Shown here: positions 17,615 through 28,143 of the stretch, piece by piece
Position numbering within the stretch: the first letter of the stretch is position 1
Layout of the letters: the number at the start of each line of letters is the position of its first letter
Assembly (NCBI GenBank): GCA_003249955.1
Contig: QKHS01000017.1
Span: 1-64,000, forward strand
DNA: 64,000 nt
Source: Bacteroidales bacterium
GTDB lineage: Bacteria > Bacteroidota > Bacteroidia > Bacteroidales > ML635J-15
Direction of reading: 5' to 3'
Notes under the pieces: model-generated
What the model was told of the DNA's origin: nothing
What the model saw: only the letters and a program-made list of their open reading frames with translations
The model's database searches: none
Made by a program: the position numbers and the translations under genes

Positions 17615-19330
17615 ATGAAATATCTGATTTTTACATTTGCATTAAGTTTACTGTTTTTATTTTCGAATGCTCAAAACGTTTCCAGAGATGAAGCGCTGCA
17701 AACAGGTACCAATTTTTATAAACAACATGCTTCTGCATTCAGCATAAACAAGTCTGATGTTTCTGTTGAATCAGAAAGTTTGATAAAATCGGTCTCCGGT
17801 AAAGATTGCATATATGCATTTGAATTCACAGGCGGGGGTTTTGTTCTTGTCAGTGCTGATAAAAGAGCATATCCGGTTTTGGCCTATTCGTTTGATGACG
17901 GATTTGACATTAATAATATGGCTCCTGCAAATCGTTTGTGGCTTGACAAATACCTTGAGCAATTTGACATTATTGAAGCAAATTCAATTGAAGTCACCGA
18001 AAACATAAATACCGCATGGAAAACATACAAAGAAAACGGTTTGTCCAACACAACAGATATAAAAGGAGTCTCCACTTTGCTTACTACAAAATGGAATCAG
18101 GATTACCCGTATAATTATTATTGTCCGTTACATACTGCAGGCCCGGGCGGCAGAGTTTATGCAGGCTGTGTTGCGACAGCAATGGCTCAGATAATGAAAT
18201 ACTGGAATTATCCTGAAACAGGCCGTGGTACTGCAGACTATTTCTGGGGTGATTACTTTACTGTTGACTTCGGAGCAACTACTTACAAATGGGATGAGAT
18301 GACAAATACCATAAACACAAATGATCCTGATGCAATTGCCGAATTAATTTTTCATTGTGCAGTTTCTGTTGATATGAATTTCAGTCACACCGGCTCTTCT
18401 GCATCAATTACCAGTTCTTATTTTGCACTTAAACAAAACTTCCGTTATCGTGCAGGGATTTCCGAAACAGATAAAAATGATGTTGAAGACTTTGAATGGA
18501 AACTTATGTTAAAAGAAGACCTTGACAAAGGACACCCTGTTTTATACCGCGGAACTGATGATAACGGAGACGGACATGCTTTTGTATGTGACGGATATCA
18601 GGACACTTCATATTTCCATTTTAACTGGGGTTGGGGTGGTTACGGAAACGGTAATTATTACCTTGATAATATAAATCCGCAAATGGATTTTCATTGGGGA
18701 CAAGGTGCTTTGTTTAATATCACTCCTAATGATGCCGAATATTGCAGCAGCATGGTTTACGATCAACCTGCATGGTCATTTGGTGACGGAAGCGGACCTA
18801 ATTACTATTTTAACAATACCAATTGCGAATGGCTTATTGATCTTACAGGACACGAGCATGACTTTGTAAAAATAAATTTTACAAAATATGATTTACTGGA
18901 AAATGATATTCTTAAAATTTATGAAGGAAACAACACCGGTTCTCCGCTTATCGGAACCTATACTGCTGCCGGAGCTCCTTCTGAAATTATCACTGAAGCT
19001 GACCAGATACTTATAACATTCACATCCGACTCCGAAGGTCAGGCAGACGGTTGGGAATTGACATACGAAGCTGTTTTACTCGGAGTAAATGATAATAATG
19101 CTGATGATAAAATTTCTGTTTTCCCTAACCCTGCAGATAACATTATTACTGTTTACGGGCTTAGCCAGGAATCTGATGTAAGTATATCTGATATGAGCGG
19201 CAGAGTTATGTACTCAAATCCTGCATTCGTTAACGGGACTATAGATATTTCTGAATTAGCACAGGGAATATATTTTGTAAAAGTCAAAAAAGACATGCAA
19301 ACACAAACATTTAAAATTATCAAAAAATAA
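17615..19330 (+). CDS. Second C10 family cysteine peptidase with T9SS sorting domain
   Basis: Paralogue of the preceding gene with the same order of parts over 571 residues: signal peptide (1-20), C10 prodomain, and catalytic domain with Cys185 (AGCVATAMAQ) and His321 (GHAFVCDGY). A CUB-like domain (YCSSMVYDQPAWSFGDGSG) and a type A sorting domain (ISVFPNPADN...IYFVKVKKD...FKIIKK) follow. Long identical blocks (for example TKWNQDYPYNY and DTSYFHFNWGW) point to a tandem duplication. The prodomains and sorting domains diverge more, which suggests different processing or substrates. Confidence 0.9.
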   Translation: MKYLIFTFALSLLFLFSNAQNVSRDEALQTGTNFYKQHASAFSINKSDVSVESESLIKSVSGKDCIYAFEFTGGGFVLVSADKRAYPVLAYSFDDGFDINNMAPANRLWLDKYLEQFDIIEANSIEVTENINTAWKTYKENGLSNTTDIKGVSTLLTTKWNQDYPYNYYCPLHTAGPGGRVYAGCVATAMAQIMKYWNYPETGRGTADYFWGDYFTVDFGATTYKWDEMTNTINTNDPDAIAELIFHCAVSVDMNFSHTGSSASITSSYFALKQNFRYRAGISETDKNDVEDFEWKLMLKEDLDKGHPVLYRGTDDNGDGHAFVCDGYQDTSYFHFNWGWGGYGNGNYYLDNINPQMDFHWGQGALFNITPNDAEYCSSMVYDQPAWSFGDGSGPNYYFNNTNCEWLIDLTGHEHDFVKINFTKYDLLENDILKIYEGNNTGSPLIGTYTAAGAPSEIITEADQILITFTSDSEGQADGWELTYEAVLLGVNDNNADDKISVFPNPADNIITVYGLSQESDVSISDMSGRVMYSNPAFVNGTIDISELAQGIYFVKVKKDMQTQTFKIIKK

Positions 19331-19351
19331 CTTATTATTTATTCATAATAA

Positions 19352-19386
19352 AAAAAGGGAATTTTCATTTTGATCATTCCCTTTTT
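19352..19386. terminator. Bidirectional terminator between convergent peptidase genes
   Basis: AAAAAGGGAAT (19352-19362) pairs perfectly with ATTCCCTTTTT (19376-19386). The A and T tracts on the two sides allow termination in both directions. Confidence 0.8.
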
Positions 19387-19443
19387 AATTTTTACAAAAA
19401 CAAACCTGCCGTTTTTTCAGTTCATCAGTATTTCGTTGTTTTT

Positions 19444-21171
19444 TTATTCCATCAAAAACTTATTTCCTGTTTTCTCAACAACGTTTTTCTTCCATTCTTC
19501 TGAATATCCGGGGAACATCGGAGACTTAGGATACCCCCATGTATTCCTTAAAAATTCCCCGTCTTTTTCATGCTTAACGTTACCGTCAAGATATTTAACA
19601 AGTAGAAAATTTCCAAACTCTTTCCAGTAATCAACTACATAATTTGCCATATTACATGAGTAGTCCGTTAAGAATTGTCTACACAAAGCAGGATCCTTCT
19701 TATATAATTCCAAAGCCGCACCTTCAATTTCAGGTTGATACTCCGCAAATTTATTTTCAAGTTCCGACTGATGCTTTAAAATATCGACCATTACACGGTC
19801 ATAAAACAAATATTTAAAATGCGCGACTCTGTTAAAAACCCAGAATGCAGCATCGTCCTTATATGTTAACATATCTCCATAGCCTTCTGCCCATTTCTCA
19901 GCCGGTTTGGTAATACCCATATAAAACGGAACATAAACGCATGAGCCGGCATCATCAACTCCAAACCAATATATTCCGCCGATCTGATCGGGTAACCACG
20001 AACGCATCTGGGCAATAAAAGAAAAACCTGTTTGCTGTGTAACAGTTACCCGTTCGTTGAAATATTCTTCTCCATCAACCTCCCACGTAAGCGGCCTCCA
20101 ACGATACGGAGACCCGAATGAACCTGCTCCTGCATCTTTACTCATATCCAGTTCTGTTCCCTGAAGATAGTTCCGCTTAAACGAGAATAAATCCTGAGGT
20201 GTTAGTTTACGGTTTGGCTTAACATATAAAGGCATTCTTATAGTCAGATCTTTTCCGCATGCATGATCCCAATATTTTGCCATATCATCATTTACAGCAT
20301 TAAACATTGCCCAGACTCTTAATTCACAAAAACGGGCTGCTTCAAAATTTATAGGGGCATAAGCCTCTGAAAAGGAAAAGTCTTCATCATTACCTTCAAA
20401 ATATTTTTTACTTCTTGCAAATGAAATAACATCATCAGCATAAATAACCTCAACCTCAGGATTAAATATTTTATCCATCTCCTTGCTGCTGATTGATGTT
20501 CTGCCATCACTTAATTTAAAATTTGTTATTCTGGAATGATTTGCATGAGCAGAAACATAACCGTCAGGAATTTTCACAGCAACCCAGACTGCACCTTTGT
20601 TTTTATTGATATACTTTTTCTGTTTCTTGTCATAAACCATATCCGTTCCTTTGCTCACCATTTCCAGAATCCACACTTCGTCAGGATCGCCTATTGAAAA
20701 AGACTCTCCGCTACTGGCATAACCGTACTCATCCAGAAGTTCTGTCATAACTTTGATAGCTTCACGGGCATTCTTCGATCTTTGCAATGCTAAAAACATA
20801 AGACTGCCATAGTCAATAATTGCTGTTGTATCGTTTAATTCCGATCTTCCTCCAAATGTAGTTTCGCCTATGGCCACCTGGAATTCATTCATAAAACCTA
20901 CAACCTGATATGTGTGTGCCACCTGAGGAATCTGCCCCAAAGGTTTGGCAGATCCGCGGTCATACAATGTTGTCATGCTTCCTGCCGGCCAGTTTGTGGC
21001 AGGTCGCCAGTATAATTCTCCGTATCTTATGTGCGAATCTGCAGCATAACTTATCATTGTACTTCCGTCTGCAGATGCGGATTTTGTAACAAGATAGTTA
21101 GTGCAGGCTACAGGATATAATGAACTCAGACAAAATAATGTTGTTGTAATTAAAAATAATTTCGTTCTCAT
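19444..21171 (-). CDS. C69 family dipeptidase (PepD-like, Ntn hydrolase)
   Basis: The 575-residue secreted protein has a signal peptide (1-22) ending just before Cys23 in VACTNYLVTKSASADGS. In the C69/U34 family such a cysteine becomes the N-terminal nucleophile after processing. Other family blocks are DSHIRYGELYWRPA, FSIGDPDEVWILEMV, VSAHANHSRI and QIGGIYWFGVDDAGS. It probably hydrolyses dipeptides in the periplasm or at the surface, complementing the secreted endopeptidases nearby. It shares a bidirectional terminator with the C10 gene. Confidence 0.88.
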   Translation of the reverse strand: MRTKLFLITTTLFCLSSLYPVACTNYLVTKSASADGSTMISYAADSHIRYGELYWRPATNWPAGSMTTLYDRGSAKPLGQIPQVAHTYQVVGFMNEFQVAIGETTFGGRSELNDTTAIIDYGSLMFLALQRSKNAREAIKVMTELLDEYGYASSGESFSIGDPDEVWILEMVSKGTDMVYDKKQKKYINKNKGAVWVAVKIPDGYVSAHANHSRITNFKLSDGRTSISSKEMDKIFNPEVEVIYADDVISFARSKKYFEGNDEDFSFSEAYAPINFEAARFCELRVWAMFNAVNDDMAKYWDHACGKDLTIRMPLYVKPNRKLTPQDLFSFKRNYLQGTELDMSKDAGAGSFGSPYRWRPLTWEVDGEEYFNERVTVTQQTGFSFIAQMRSWLPDQIGGIYWFGVDDAGSCVYVPFYMGITKPAEKWAEGYGDMLTYKDDAAFWVFNRVAHFKYLFYDRVMVDILKHQSELENKFAEYQPEIEGAALELYKKDPALCRQFLTDYSCNMANYVVDYWKEFGNFLLVKYLDGNVKHEKDGEFLRNTWGYPKSPMFPGYSEEWKKNVVEKTGNKFLME

Positions 21172-21251
21172 TTTAAGTTGTATTAATTTTCCCTGCTAAG
21201 ATAATTATTTACCGGCAAATAAAAAATGTTCTGAAAAAAGTAAGTCAGCAT

Positions 21252-21277
21252 AAAAAAAAGCTGCCCCTGGAGACAGC
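21252..21277 (-). terminator. Terminator of the C25 peptidase gene
   Basis: On the minus strand GCTGTC (21277-21272) pairs with GGCAGC (21265-21260, one G-U) and is followed by a run of T (complement of 21252-21259). Confidence 0.7.
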
Positions 21278-21306
21278 CTTTTCATCAAACTATGTAAAAA
21301 AAACAA

Positions 21307-24300
21307 CTATTTTATTTTGTTAAGTTTCAACATCACAGATTTGTCTGTTCCGCTAAGGCGAACCATATAAACACCATCTGCAAATGAAGAAATATCCACA
21401 ATCATTCTTTCTGATGTTATTCCCTGCTCAAGAACGACTTTACCATCAAAGCAAATAATTTGCAAAGAAGTGTATTTAACATTCGGGTCATCTAAAACCA
21501 ATTCCATGTATTCACCTGCGGGGTTCGGGAATAACGAAATTCCTGATTCCTGATTTAGCCCGCTGATTCCGGTAACATATTCAAACTCGGCATTAATAGT
21601 TGCATCACCGGCAACATTTGTAAAATTATAAGAAGATATTGCTCCTTGATTAGCTCCGTCAATATAAACTGCAAGTATTTCATAGTTTTCAGAAGGAGTT
21701 ATTGTAAAAAGCTGACTTCCATTACAATCAACCGAAACACTTCCTGACGGACTTATTGAACCTCCTGTTCCGGCTGTTGCCGATATTGTATAACTTATCT
21801 GGCTGAATGTTGCAGCTATTGTAGTATTTGAAGACACATTATTTATTGTATAACTATTGCCTGTCAGACTTACCGGAGACCCGTTTACAGTAACGGCAGC
21901 AATCGAATAACACGCTTCAGGAGTTACTGTAAATGTTACTGATGATCCGCAGACAGCCGAATTTCCGGCACCGCTTATTGAACCGCCCGTTCCTGCATCG
22001 GAAACTACCGTGTATGAAATCTGACTGAATGTTGCAGAGATTGTGTGGTTTGCCGTAACATTTGAGAATGTGTACGAAGCAACTGCACCAACACTTACCC
22101 CGTCAACAAGCACATTCTCAACCTGATAGCAGGAATTCGGAATAATTGTATATGTCTGTCCGCTTCCTTCGCTTACTGTTGTTGTACCAGCAGGGCTAAT
22201 ATTTCCGTTACTTCCGGCAGAAGCTGAAATTGTATATGTCACTGTTCCTGTACCTATTGTTGCACATACCTTAGGCGAAATGCAATTATCGGCATAAACA
22301 GCTTCTACGCAATATTCATGATATCCGTCTGTTGCTTCTGCATTTGTAAAACCTGTACTTGTAGCAGTACCCAGAAAAACATCATCGCAATAAACATTAT
22401 AACCTGTAAGTGCGGCTCCCGGCATTGTTCCGTCCCCGATATAAATATCATCTACACAGAAATAATACATATCGTCAGAGTTACAGTTTATTGCAACATA
22501 TTTTGCATTTGCAGGAATTGTATATGAGTATTCTGTCCATGCAAACGGAGCAGATGCAATTGTTGCTACAACATTTGTAAAACTTGCCTGAGCATTGGTT
22601 GTTGTAGAATATGCCACTTTAAAAGATTCGGGATATGCTGTTTTATGACCGCTACGGGCATAAAATGAAAACTCAAACGGAGCAGTATATGATAAAAGAG
22701 GACTTATAATCCAGTCATTGGTAACAACACTTCCTGAATTAAAACAGGCAAAGAACTGATCTCCGGAATGTGCTGTAAACGGAACCCCATCTGTAGTTTG
22801 TGTTAACGGAGTATTATCATTATTATTAGTAACCAGTTCAGGATCAAAAACTATGAACGCCATAGCTGATCCATTATTTGTAAATGTGTAATTTGAAATA
22901 GAATAAGTTGTTGTACCATCTCCGTCAATATATGTCCACGGAACATCGCCGGCAGAGTTAATTGTAAAAGCAGTATGAGATTCCACATCGTCAAATATTG
23001 AATTTGAAACCTCCGGTGCTGTCCATGTAAGATTATGCACTCCGGCACTTACTTCATCAATTTCCAACAGGCCTGGGGACTCACAATTGCTGTTGCTTCC
23101 GTCATTAATCAGAACTTCGGCACATTCCTGTACATAGCATTCAGTACCATCAAAAACTGCCGCAACACAATATTCATAAGTACCGTTAGCCAAAGAATTC
23201 TGAGAATACGTAAGAGCAGTAACTGTCCCTTGCAAGACACCGTCCCTGTATATTTTGTACCCTGTCACATTACCTTCGGCAGGAGCTGTCCAACTAAGAT
23301 TTGCCGTTGTTCCTGCGGCAATTGCAGTAAAATCAGATACTGCAGAACATGGATCAGAGTCAATTACAGTAACGGTTTCATAAATAGTTGTAGAATTAAA
23401 AGCAGATGCAACCAACAATGCACTGCCGGCAGTAAGACTATGTGCAATAGAATATGCCCCGGATGCATTTGTAAGCCCGCTGTAATACTGGCCACCGGCA
23501 GATATACAAATAAGTACATTTTCGGCAGGAGTACCTCCGATGTAAGCAGTTCCTGTAAACGGGGCTCCTACGACAGGTGATGAATTTGATAATGTCAGAG
23601 TTGCAGGGACTTTTGTACGCAGTTGCAATGAGGCATCGCCAAAAGTTGTCCATGTTTTTACAGTTTCAATATCATCAGAAGCAGAAGATTGTGTAAGCAT
23701 CAGCACCGATGAGTTTACAACAATTGATCCCCAATGTGTGCGCTGTTCTGTTGTATTATAACCGGCTGTACCCGAAATGCCGTCAGTATCATAATTAAAA
23801 CCGCCTATTAAAATATCATAAAAATAATCCTGTCCACGTTGCGGAGGTGTCCATGGTTGATTAATTGTTGACATCAATGTTACAACTGCTCCTCCTCCCG
23901 ATTTCCTCAACCATGCTTCGGCAAAACAGTTGGAAGAATAATGAAAAGTCCCGTTTACACAAGCCACAGAGACAATAAAAGGCAATTTATCTCCATTTGT
24001 GAGGCTGTTTACATTTGTATTACTGAAACCGGTTGTTACAAAAGTGGTTTCCGAACCATGACCGCAATAAGCAATTGTTGAAGCTCCGGTGTTTATGTGT
24101 CCGGCCAAAATTGTTGCCGAAGCTCCGGGATCGTAATTTTGTCTGTGTGTGTCATAGGTAAACGGATCAAGTCTTGATGTAAATATTCGCTGAATATGTG
24201 TGTAGTCTATTTCTCCGTCATCACCTATTCCGCTTCCTTCACTTGAACCGATACCTATAAAAGTCTCTCTCCATCCGGCAGTCATATCAGGAGTTTTCTC

Positions 24301-25347
24301 ATAATTAATTGCCTTGTTAATCTGTATCAGCAGATCAGCACTCCCTGAGCATGAGAAACGTCCTACAGAAATATCAGGATAATTATCACTACCCGAGACA
24401 CAACCCATATAAGGATCAACAGGATCTGCACTGGTAGTGACATTAATAGTCGGCGACTTTATATCTGCCCAATCGCCTGCCAACTGAACAAACATCAGGT
24501 TCGGGTTAGAAGCATAAGCATTCGCTATTGTTGTAGCGACATTTGTTCCTGCCGTAACAATTGTTTTTGTAACATTATACCCTTTTTCTTTCTTCCACTG
24601 TATATAGGTGTCCATTGTTGTTGAATATGCTGATGTGGTTATAACAAGTATATCTCCATACTCATCCATTGTAAGGTTTGCAGATAATTTTGAAGCATCA
24701 TAGTTGAGAAAAATATTCTGATATATTCCCTCTACTTCACGTATATTGGAAGTTCTTTCCAGAAGCATCGGATTTGTAGGAGGATTATCGTTTTCTGCAA
24801 GTTCCACCCTGATAGTTTTATAATGTCTCAGCGTTCCTGTTACCGCATTATATTGAAACGGAAAAACTCTTACTGTAACCCCACGCACCTCTCTGAAAAT
24901 GAACGGGTCTTCTACAACAGAAACCTGCTGTGGATAAAACTCATCGACTACTGATTGAGGGTCTGTTTCGTAAGGAATCTGAGATGGGTCCTGATTACGG
25001 TAAATTGTCCCTCTCGATGGTAATAACGGATAGTCAAGATGAATGTCCTCATAATCTGTATAAACAATGTTTAAATCAACATCCTTATCTGCCGGCAACT
25101 CAACTGATGCACTTATAAACGGCAACTCTGCCCAGCCTTTTTCATTTAACATTGTTGAAACTCCCATATTCACATATTGATATGTGATACCATCGGATGT
25201 TAACTCTTCAATATTAAAATTTTTTGAGTTAAAAGTGATTTCATAAATACCTTCGGAAGGTTGATTAAATAAAGTTTCATAGGTTTTCTGTGAATACACC
25301 CATACAAAACAAAGCATCATTACAATACTTAATAAAAGTTTTCTCAT
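21307..25347 (-). CDS. Gingipain-like C25 cysteine protease with adhesin, repeat and T9SS domains
   Basis: The 1346-residue secreted protease has these parts in order. Signal peptide 1-19; C25 propeptide about 20-220; C25 catalytic domain about 225-580 with His430 (YCGHGSE) and Cys463 (VSVACVNGTF); an Ig/CarboxypepD-like segment about 582-660; Fn3-like domain about 667-748; cleaved-adhesin-type domain about 785-975 inside a second Fn3-like frame. Then come three approximately 73-residue Listeria/InlB-like beta repeats (about 1037-1109, 1110-1184, 1185-1256) and a type A sorting domain (LFPNPAG onward, about 1272-1346). The start is supported by an AGGAG site 7 nt upstream (25355-25359). It is probably a cell-surface endopeptidase with adhesive domains. 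Confidence 0.92.
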   Translation of the reverse strand: MRKLLLSIVMMLCFVWVYSQKTYETLFNQPSEGIYEITFNSKNFNIEELTSDGITYQYVNMGVSTMLNEKGWAELPFISASVELPADKDVDLNIVYTDYEDIHLDYPLLPSRGTIYRNQDPSQIPYETDPQSVVDEFYPQQVSVVEDPFIFREVRGVTVRVFPFQYNAVTGTLRHYKTIRVELAENDNPPTNPMLLERTSNIREVEGIYQNIFLNYDASKLSANLTMDEYGDILVITTSAYSTTMDTYIQWKKEKGYNVTKTIVTAGTNVATTIANAYASNPNLMFVQLAGDWADIKSPTINVTTSADPVDPYMGCVSGSDNYPDISVGRFSCSGSADLLIQINKAINYEKTPDMTAGWRETFIGIGSSEGSGIGDDGEIDYTHIQRIFTSRLDPFTYDTHRQNYDPGASATILAGHINTGASTIAYCGHGSETTFVTTGFSNTNVNSLTNGDKLPFIVSVACVNGTFHYSSNCFAEAWLRKSGGGAVVTLMSTINQPWTPPQRGQDYFYDILIGGFNYDTDGISGTAGYNTTEQRTHWGSIVVNSSVLMLTQSSASDDIETVKTWTTFGDASLQLRTKVPATLTLSNSSPVVGAPFTGTAYIGGTPAENVLICISAGGQYYSGLTNASGAYSIAHSLTAGSALLVASAFNSTTIYETVTVIDSDPCSAVSDFTAIAAGTTANLSWTAPAEGNVTGYKIYRDGVLQGTVTALTYSQNSLANGTYEYCVAAVFDGTECYVQECAEVLINDGSNSNCESPGLLEIDEVSAGVHNLTWTAPEVSNSIFDDVESHTAFTINSAGDVPWTYIDGDGTTTYSISNYTFTNNGSAMAFIVFDPELVTNNNDNTPLTQTTDGVPFTAHSGDQFFACFNSGSVVTNDWIISPLLSYTAPFEFSFYARSGHKTAYPESFKVAYSTTTNAQASFTNVVATIASAPFAWTEYSYTIPANAKYVAINCNSDDMYYFCVDDIYIGDGTMPGAALTGYNVYCDDVFLGTATSTGFTNAEATDGYHEYCVEAVYADNCISPKVCATIGTGTVTYTISASAGSNGNISPAGTTTVSEGSGQTYTIIPNSCYQVENVLVDGVSVGAVASYTFSNVTANHTISATFSQISYTVVSDAGTGGSISGAGNSAVCGSSVTFTVTPEACYSIAAVTVNGSPVSLTGNSYTINNVSSNTTIAATFSQISYTISATAGTGGSISPSGSVSVDCNGSQLFTITPSENYEILAVYIDGANQGAISSYNFTNVAGDATINAEFEYVTGISGLNQESGISLFPNPAGEYMELVLDDPNVKYTSLQIICFDGKVVLEQGITSERMIVDISSFADGVYMVRLSGTDKSVMLKLNKIK

Positions 25348-25597
25348 AACATTACTCCTTTAAATGAAACAATAACCTTAAAACTATGTGTCTGAATATT
25401 AGGTTGCACCAAAATTAATTAAAATATTATTTATTTTTCAACTTATGGCTGTTTTGTTTTTAACAACAGTTAATAACCTGCTATTTAAATTTCCCGGGTT
25501 GTTTTGTTTTCGCACATCATTTTTACATAGACCATAATTTATTGTCATTAAGAGCAATCCTTTTCAGATTTTTTAAAAAATTATTATGTAAAACTTT

Positions 25598-25605
25598 TAT
25601 CTTTG
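25598..25605 (+). promoter_or_regulatory. -7 box of the M16 peptidase operon
   Basis: TATCTTTG fits TAnnTTTG, 17 nt before the ATG at 25623. It supports the shorter start over the in-frame start at 25542. No clear TTTG is seen 20 bp upstream. Confidence 0.45.
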
Positions 25606-25622
25606 ACAATAAAAAGTTAAAA

Positions 25623-26861
25623 ATGATAAAATTTGACAGATTCACATTAAAAAACGGACTCAGAGTGCTTGTATATCATGATAAAACGACACCAATGGTT
25701 GCATTTAACCTGCTCTATGATGTCGGTGCCAGAGACGAGGCTCCTGAAAGAACCGGTTTTGCACATCTTTTCGAGCATCTTATGTTCGGCGGCTCTAAAA
25801 ACATTAAGAATTTTGATACTGTTTTACAAAAAGCCGGCGGCGAGAACAATGCGTTTACCAATAATGACCATACAAACTACTACATAACCGTACCAAAACA
25901 AAATATAGAAACCGCATTTTATCTCGAATCCGACAGAATGCTTGAGCTTGCTTTCTCAAAAAAAAGTCTTGATGTACAGAGAAATGTAGTATCTGAAGAA
26001 TTTCGCCAGAGATACTATAACCAACCTTACGGAGATGTATCTTTATATTTAAGGCCATTGGCTTACAAATCTCATCCGTATCAATGGTCAACTATCGGAA
26101 AAGAGATTAAACACATTACCGAAGCAAGCCTTGATGATGTAAAGAACTTCTTTTACAAACATTATGCACCTAATAATGCAATTCTTGTAATAGGCGGCGA
26201 TGTGGAAACATCCAAAATGGAAAGCTTGTGTAACAAATGGTTCGGCGACATTCCCTGCCGCGAAGTTCCCGAAAGAAACCTTCCGGTTGAGCCGGTTCAA
26301 ACGGGAAAACGCACTCTGACACTGGAAAGAGACGTGCCTAATGATGCTATTTACATGGCATATCACATGTGTTCAAGAACAGACAAAGATTATTATGCAA
26401 CGGATTTAATTTCAGATCTTCTGTCAAACGGAAGATCTTCGCTTTTCGATCTGAACCTTATTAAGACAAAAAAGCTCTTTCCCGAAGTAGATGCATATAT
26501 TCAGGGTAGTCTTGACCCGGGATTATTTATGATAAACGGAAAAATGTATCCGGGAGTTGACTTTGTCACCGCAGAAGATGCTATAAAAACTGAAATTGAC
26601 AAAATCATAAACGGAAATTTTACAGAAAGAGAGCTTAATAAAGTAAAAAACAAATCACTCTCGACTCAGTTATTCTCTAAAATAGGGGTATTAAACGTCG
26701 CTATGGAACTGGCATATTACGAATGGCTGGGAGATGCTGAAATGATAAATCTTACAGAAGAAAAAATTCTGAATGTCAGCAAATCCGACATTACCGGAGT
26801 TGCATCAAAAATTTTCACTGACAGCAATTTATCTTGTGTGTATTACAAATCAAAAAACTAA
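25623..26861 (+). CDS. M16 family zinc metallopeptidase, catalytic subunit
   Basis: Pitrilysin-family peptidase of 412 residues. The inverted zinc motif HxxEH is present as HLFEH (48-52) in GFAHLFEHLMFGGS. The family's downstream metal-ligand region is NVVSEEFRQRY. The protein lacks a clear signal peptide. It is cotranscribed with the next gene, a non-catalytic M16 homologue, and the two probably form the heterodimer typical of this family, degrading small peptides. The start at 25623 is taken from MIKFDRFTLKNGLRVLV, the usual N terminus. Confidence 0.9.
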   Translation: MIKFDRFTLKNGLRVLVYHDKTTPMVAFNLLYDVGARDEAPERTGFAHLFEHLMFGGSKNIKNFDTVLQKAGGENNAFTNNDHTNYYITVPKQNIETAFYLESDRMLELAFSKKSLDVQRNVVSEEFRQRYYNQPYGDVSLYLRPLAYKSHPYQWSTIGKEIKHITEASLDDVKNFFYKHYAPNNAILVIGGDVETSKMESLCNKWFGDIPCREVPERNLPVEPVQTGKRTLTLERDVPNDAIYMAYHMCSRTDKDYYATDLISDLLSNGRSSLFDLNLIKTKKLFPEVDAYIQGSLDPGLFMINGKMYPGVDFVTAEDAIKTEIDKIINGNFTERELNKVKNKSLSTQLFSKIGVLNVAMELAYYEWLGDAEMINLTEEKILNVSKSDITGVASKIFTDSNLSCVYYKSKN

Positions 26862-26865
26862 GATC

Positions 26866-28143
26866 ATGATTAATAGAAATATTGCTCCGGCAGTAAAAGA
26901 AATTTCAAAAATAAATTTGGTTAAGCCACAAAAACATATATTATCAAACGGGGTAAACTTATATTCTTTTCGTTCTGACAACTCCCCTGTTATAAAACTT
27001 GATGTAATTTTTAATGCCGGCATTGAATACGAATCGGAAAAGATGCAGGCAGTTTTTGCAAATGCATTGCTAAAAGAAGCACCTAAAGGGATGACACCTG
27101 ACGAGACATCCGAATATTTTGATTACTACGGAAGTTTCCCCGAAGGTTTTACAGGTAACGACAGCGCAGGCCTAAGACTATATGTTCCTAAAAGATACCT
27201 CTCCGAAGTGCTGCCGGTTTTTGCAGATCTTTTTAAGAACCCGTCTTTACCTGAAAATGAATTTGAAATTCTTAAGAGCAAACATACCGAATCGCTGAGG
27301 AACAATTTAAAAAAGACTAAATATGTGGCTATGAAGGGGCTAAATTCCGAACTTTTTGGCAGCGGACACCCACGTGGCAATATGGCAATGCCTGAAGATG
27401 TTGAATCTATCAGACTCAATGGAATAAAAGACTTTGTTAACAAAAACTACCAGCTTCAAAATTGCTTTATGCAAATATCCGGAATGGCAGATGATGAATC
27501 AATTGAACTTTGCAACAGATATTTCGGAAAAACCGCGGATAAAAAAAGTATTGTTAAAAAACCGGGACATGAAATTATCGAATCGTCAGAAAAATTCAGG
27601 TTTTTCGATATGGATAACGCTGTACAATCAAGTATTTACGTAGGCAAAAACTTTGGAAAAATAACAGAAGATGAATTAATTGATCTTAGCATTTTAAATA
27701 CTGTCCTTGGCGGATACTTCGGATCGAGATTAATGAAAAACATACGCGAAGACAAAGGATACACATATGGGATAGGCTCTTTTTTATCAGAATATAATGA
27801 CTGTACGGTACTTAAAATAACAACTGATGTCGGTATTAATGTAACTCAAAATGCTATTGACGAAATTTTTAAAGAAATTGATACCCTAAGCAAAAAAAGA
27901 ATACACTTTTCAGAGTTAAACCTTGTCCGCAATTTCATGTTGGGGGATATGCTTTCCTCCTTCGACGGAGTATTTCAAACATCTGCCATCTGGGAAAAGC
28001 TGATAAGCACCGGAAAAAGCAGCAGCTTTATTAACAAACAGATTACAAGAGTAAAAAACATTACGGCTTCTGAACTTCAGGATTTATCTGTACGTTTTTT
28101 TCAAAATTCCGGTTTTCATACTGTAGTTGCAGGAAAAATATGA
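26866..28143 (+). CDS. M16 family homologue without zinc motif (partner subunit)
   Basis: The 425-residue M16-fold protein begins MINRNIAPAVKEISK. Where the catalytic subunit has HxxEH this one reads FANALLKEAPKG, so it cannot bind zinc in the same way. It keeps the R...Y substrate-binding motif of the beta subunit (REDKGYTYGIGSFL). The gene starts 4 nt after the catalytic subunit gene ends. In known M16B pairs this subunit binds the C-terminal part of the substrate. Confidence 0.88.
   Translation: MINRNIAPAVKEISKINLVKPQKHILSNGVNLYSFRSDNSPVIKLDVIFNAGIEYESEKMQAVFANALLKEAPKGMTPDETSEYFDYYGSFPEGFTGNDSAGLRLYVPKRYLSEVLPVFADLFKNPSLPENEFEILKSKHTESLRNNLKKTKYVAMKGLNSELFGSGHPRGNMAMPEDVESIRLNGIKDFVNKNYQLQNCFMQISGMADDESIELCNRYFGKTADKKSIVKKPGHEIIESSEKFRFFDMDNAVQSSIYVGKNFGKITEDELIDLSILNTVLGGYFGSRLMKNIREDKGYTYGIGSFLSEYNDCTVLKITTDVGINVTQNAIDEIFKEIDTLSKKRIHFSELNLVRNFMLGDMLSSFDGVFQTSAIWEKLISTGKSSSFINKQITRVKNITASELQDLSVRFFQNSGFHTVVAGKI

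Noticed and set aside
23035-23580. Open frame of 181 codons antisense to the C25 protease gene
   Set aside because: Arises from the repeat-rich coding strand; no promoter or domain, and many Cys/Ile codons typical of antisense frames.
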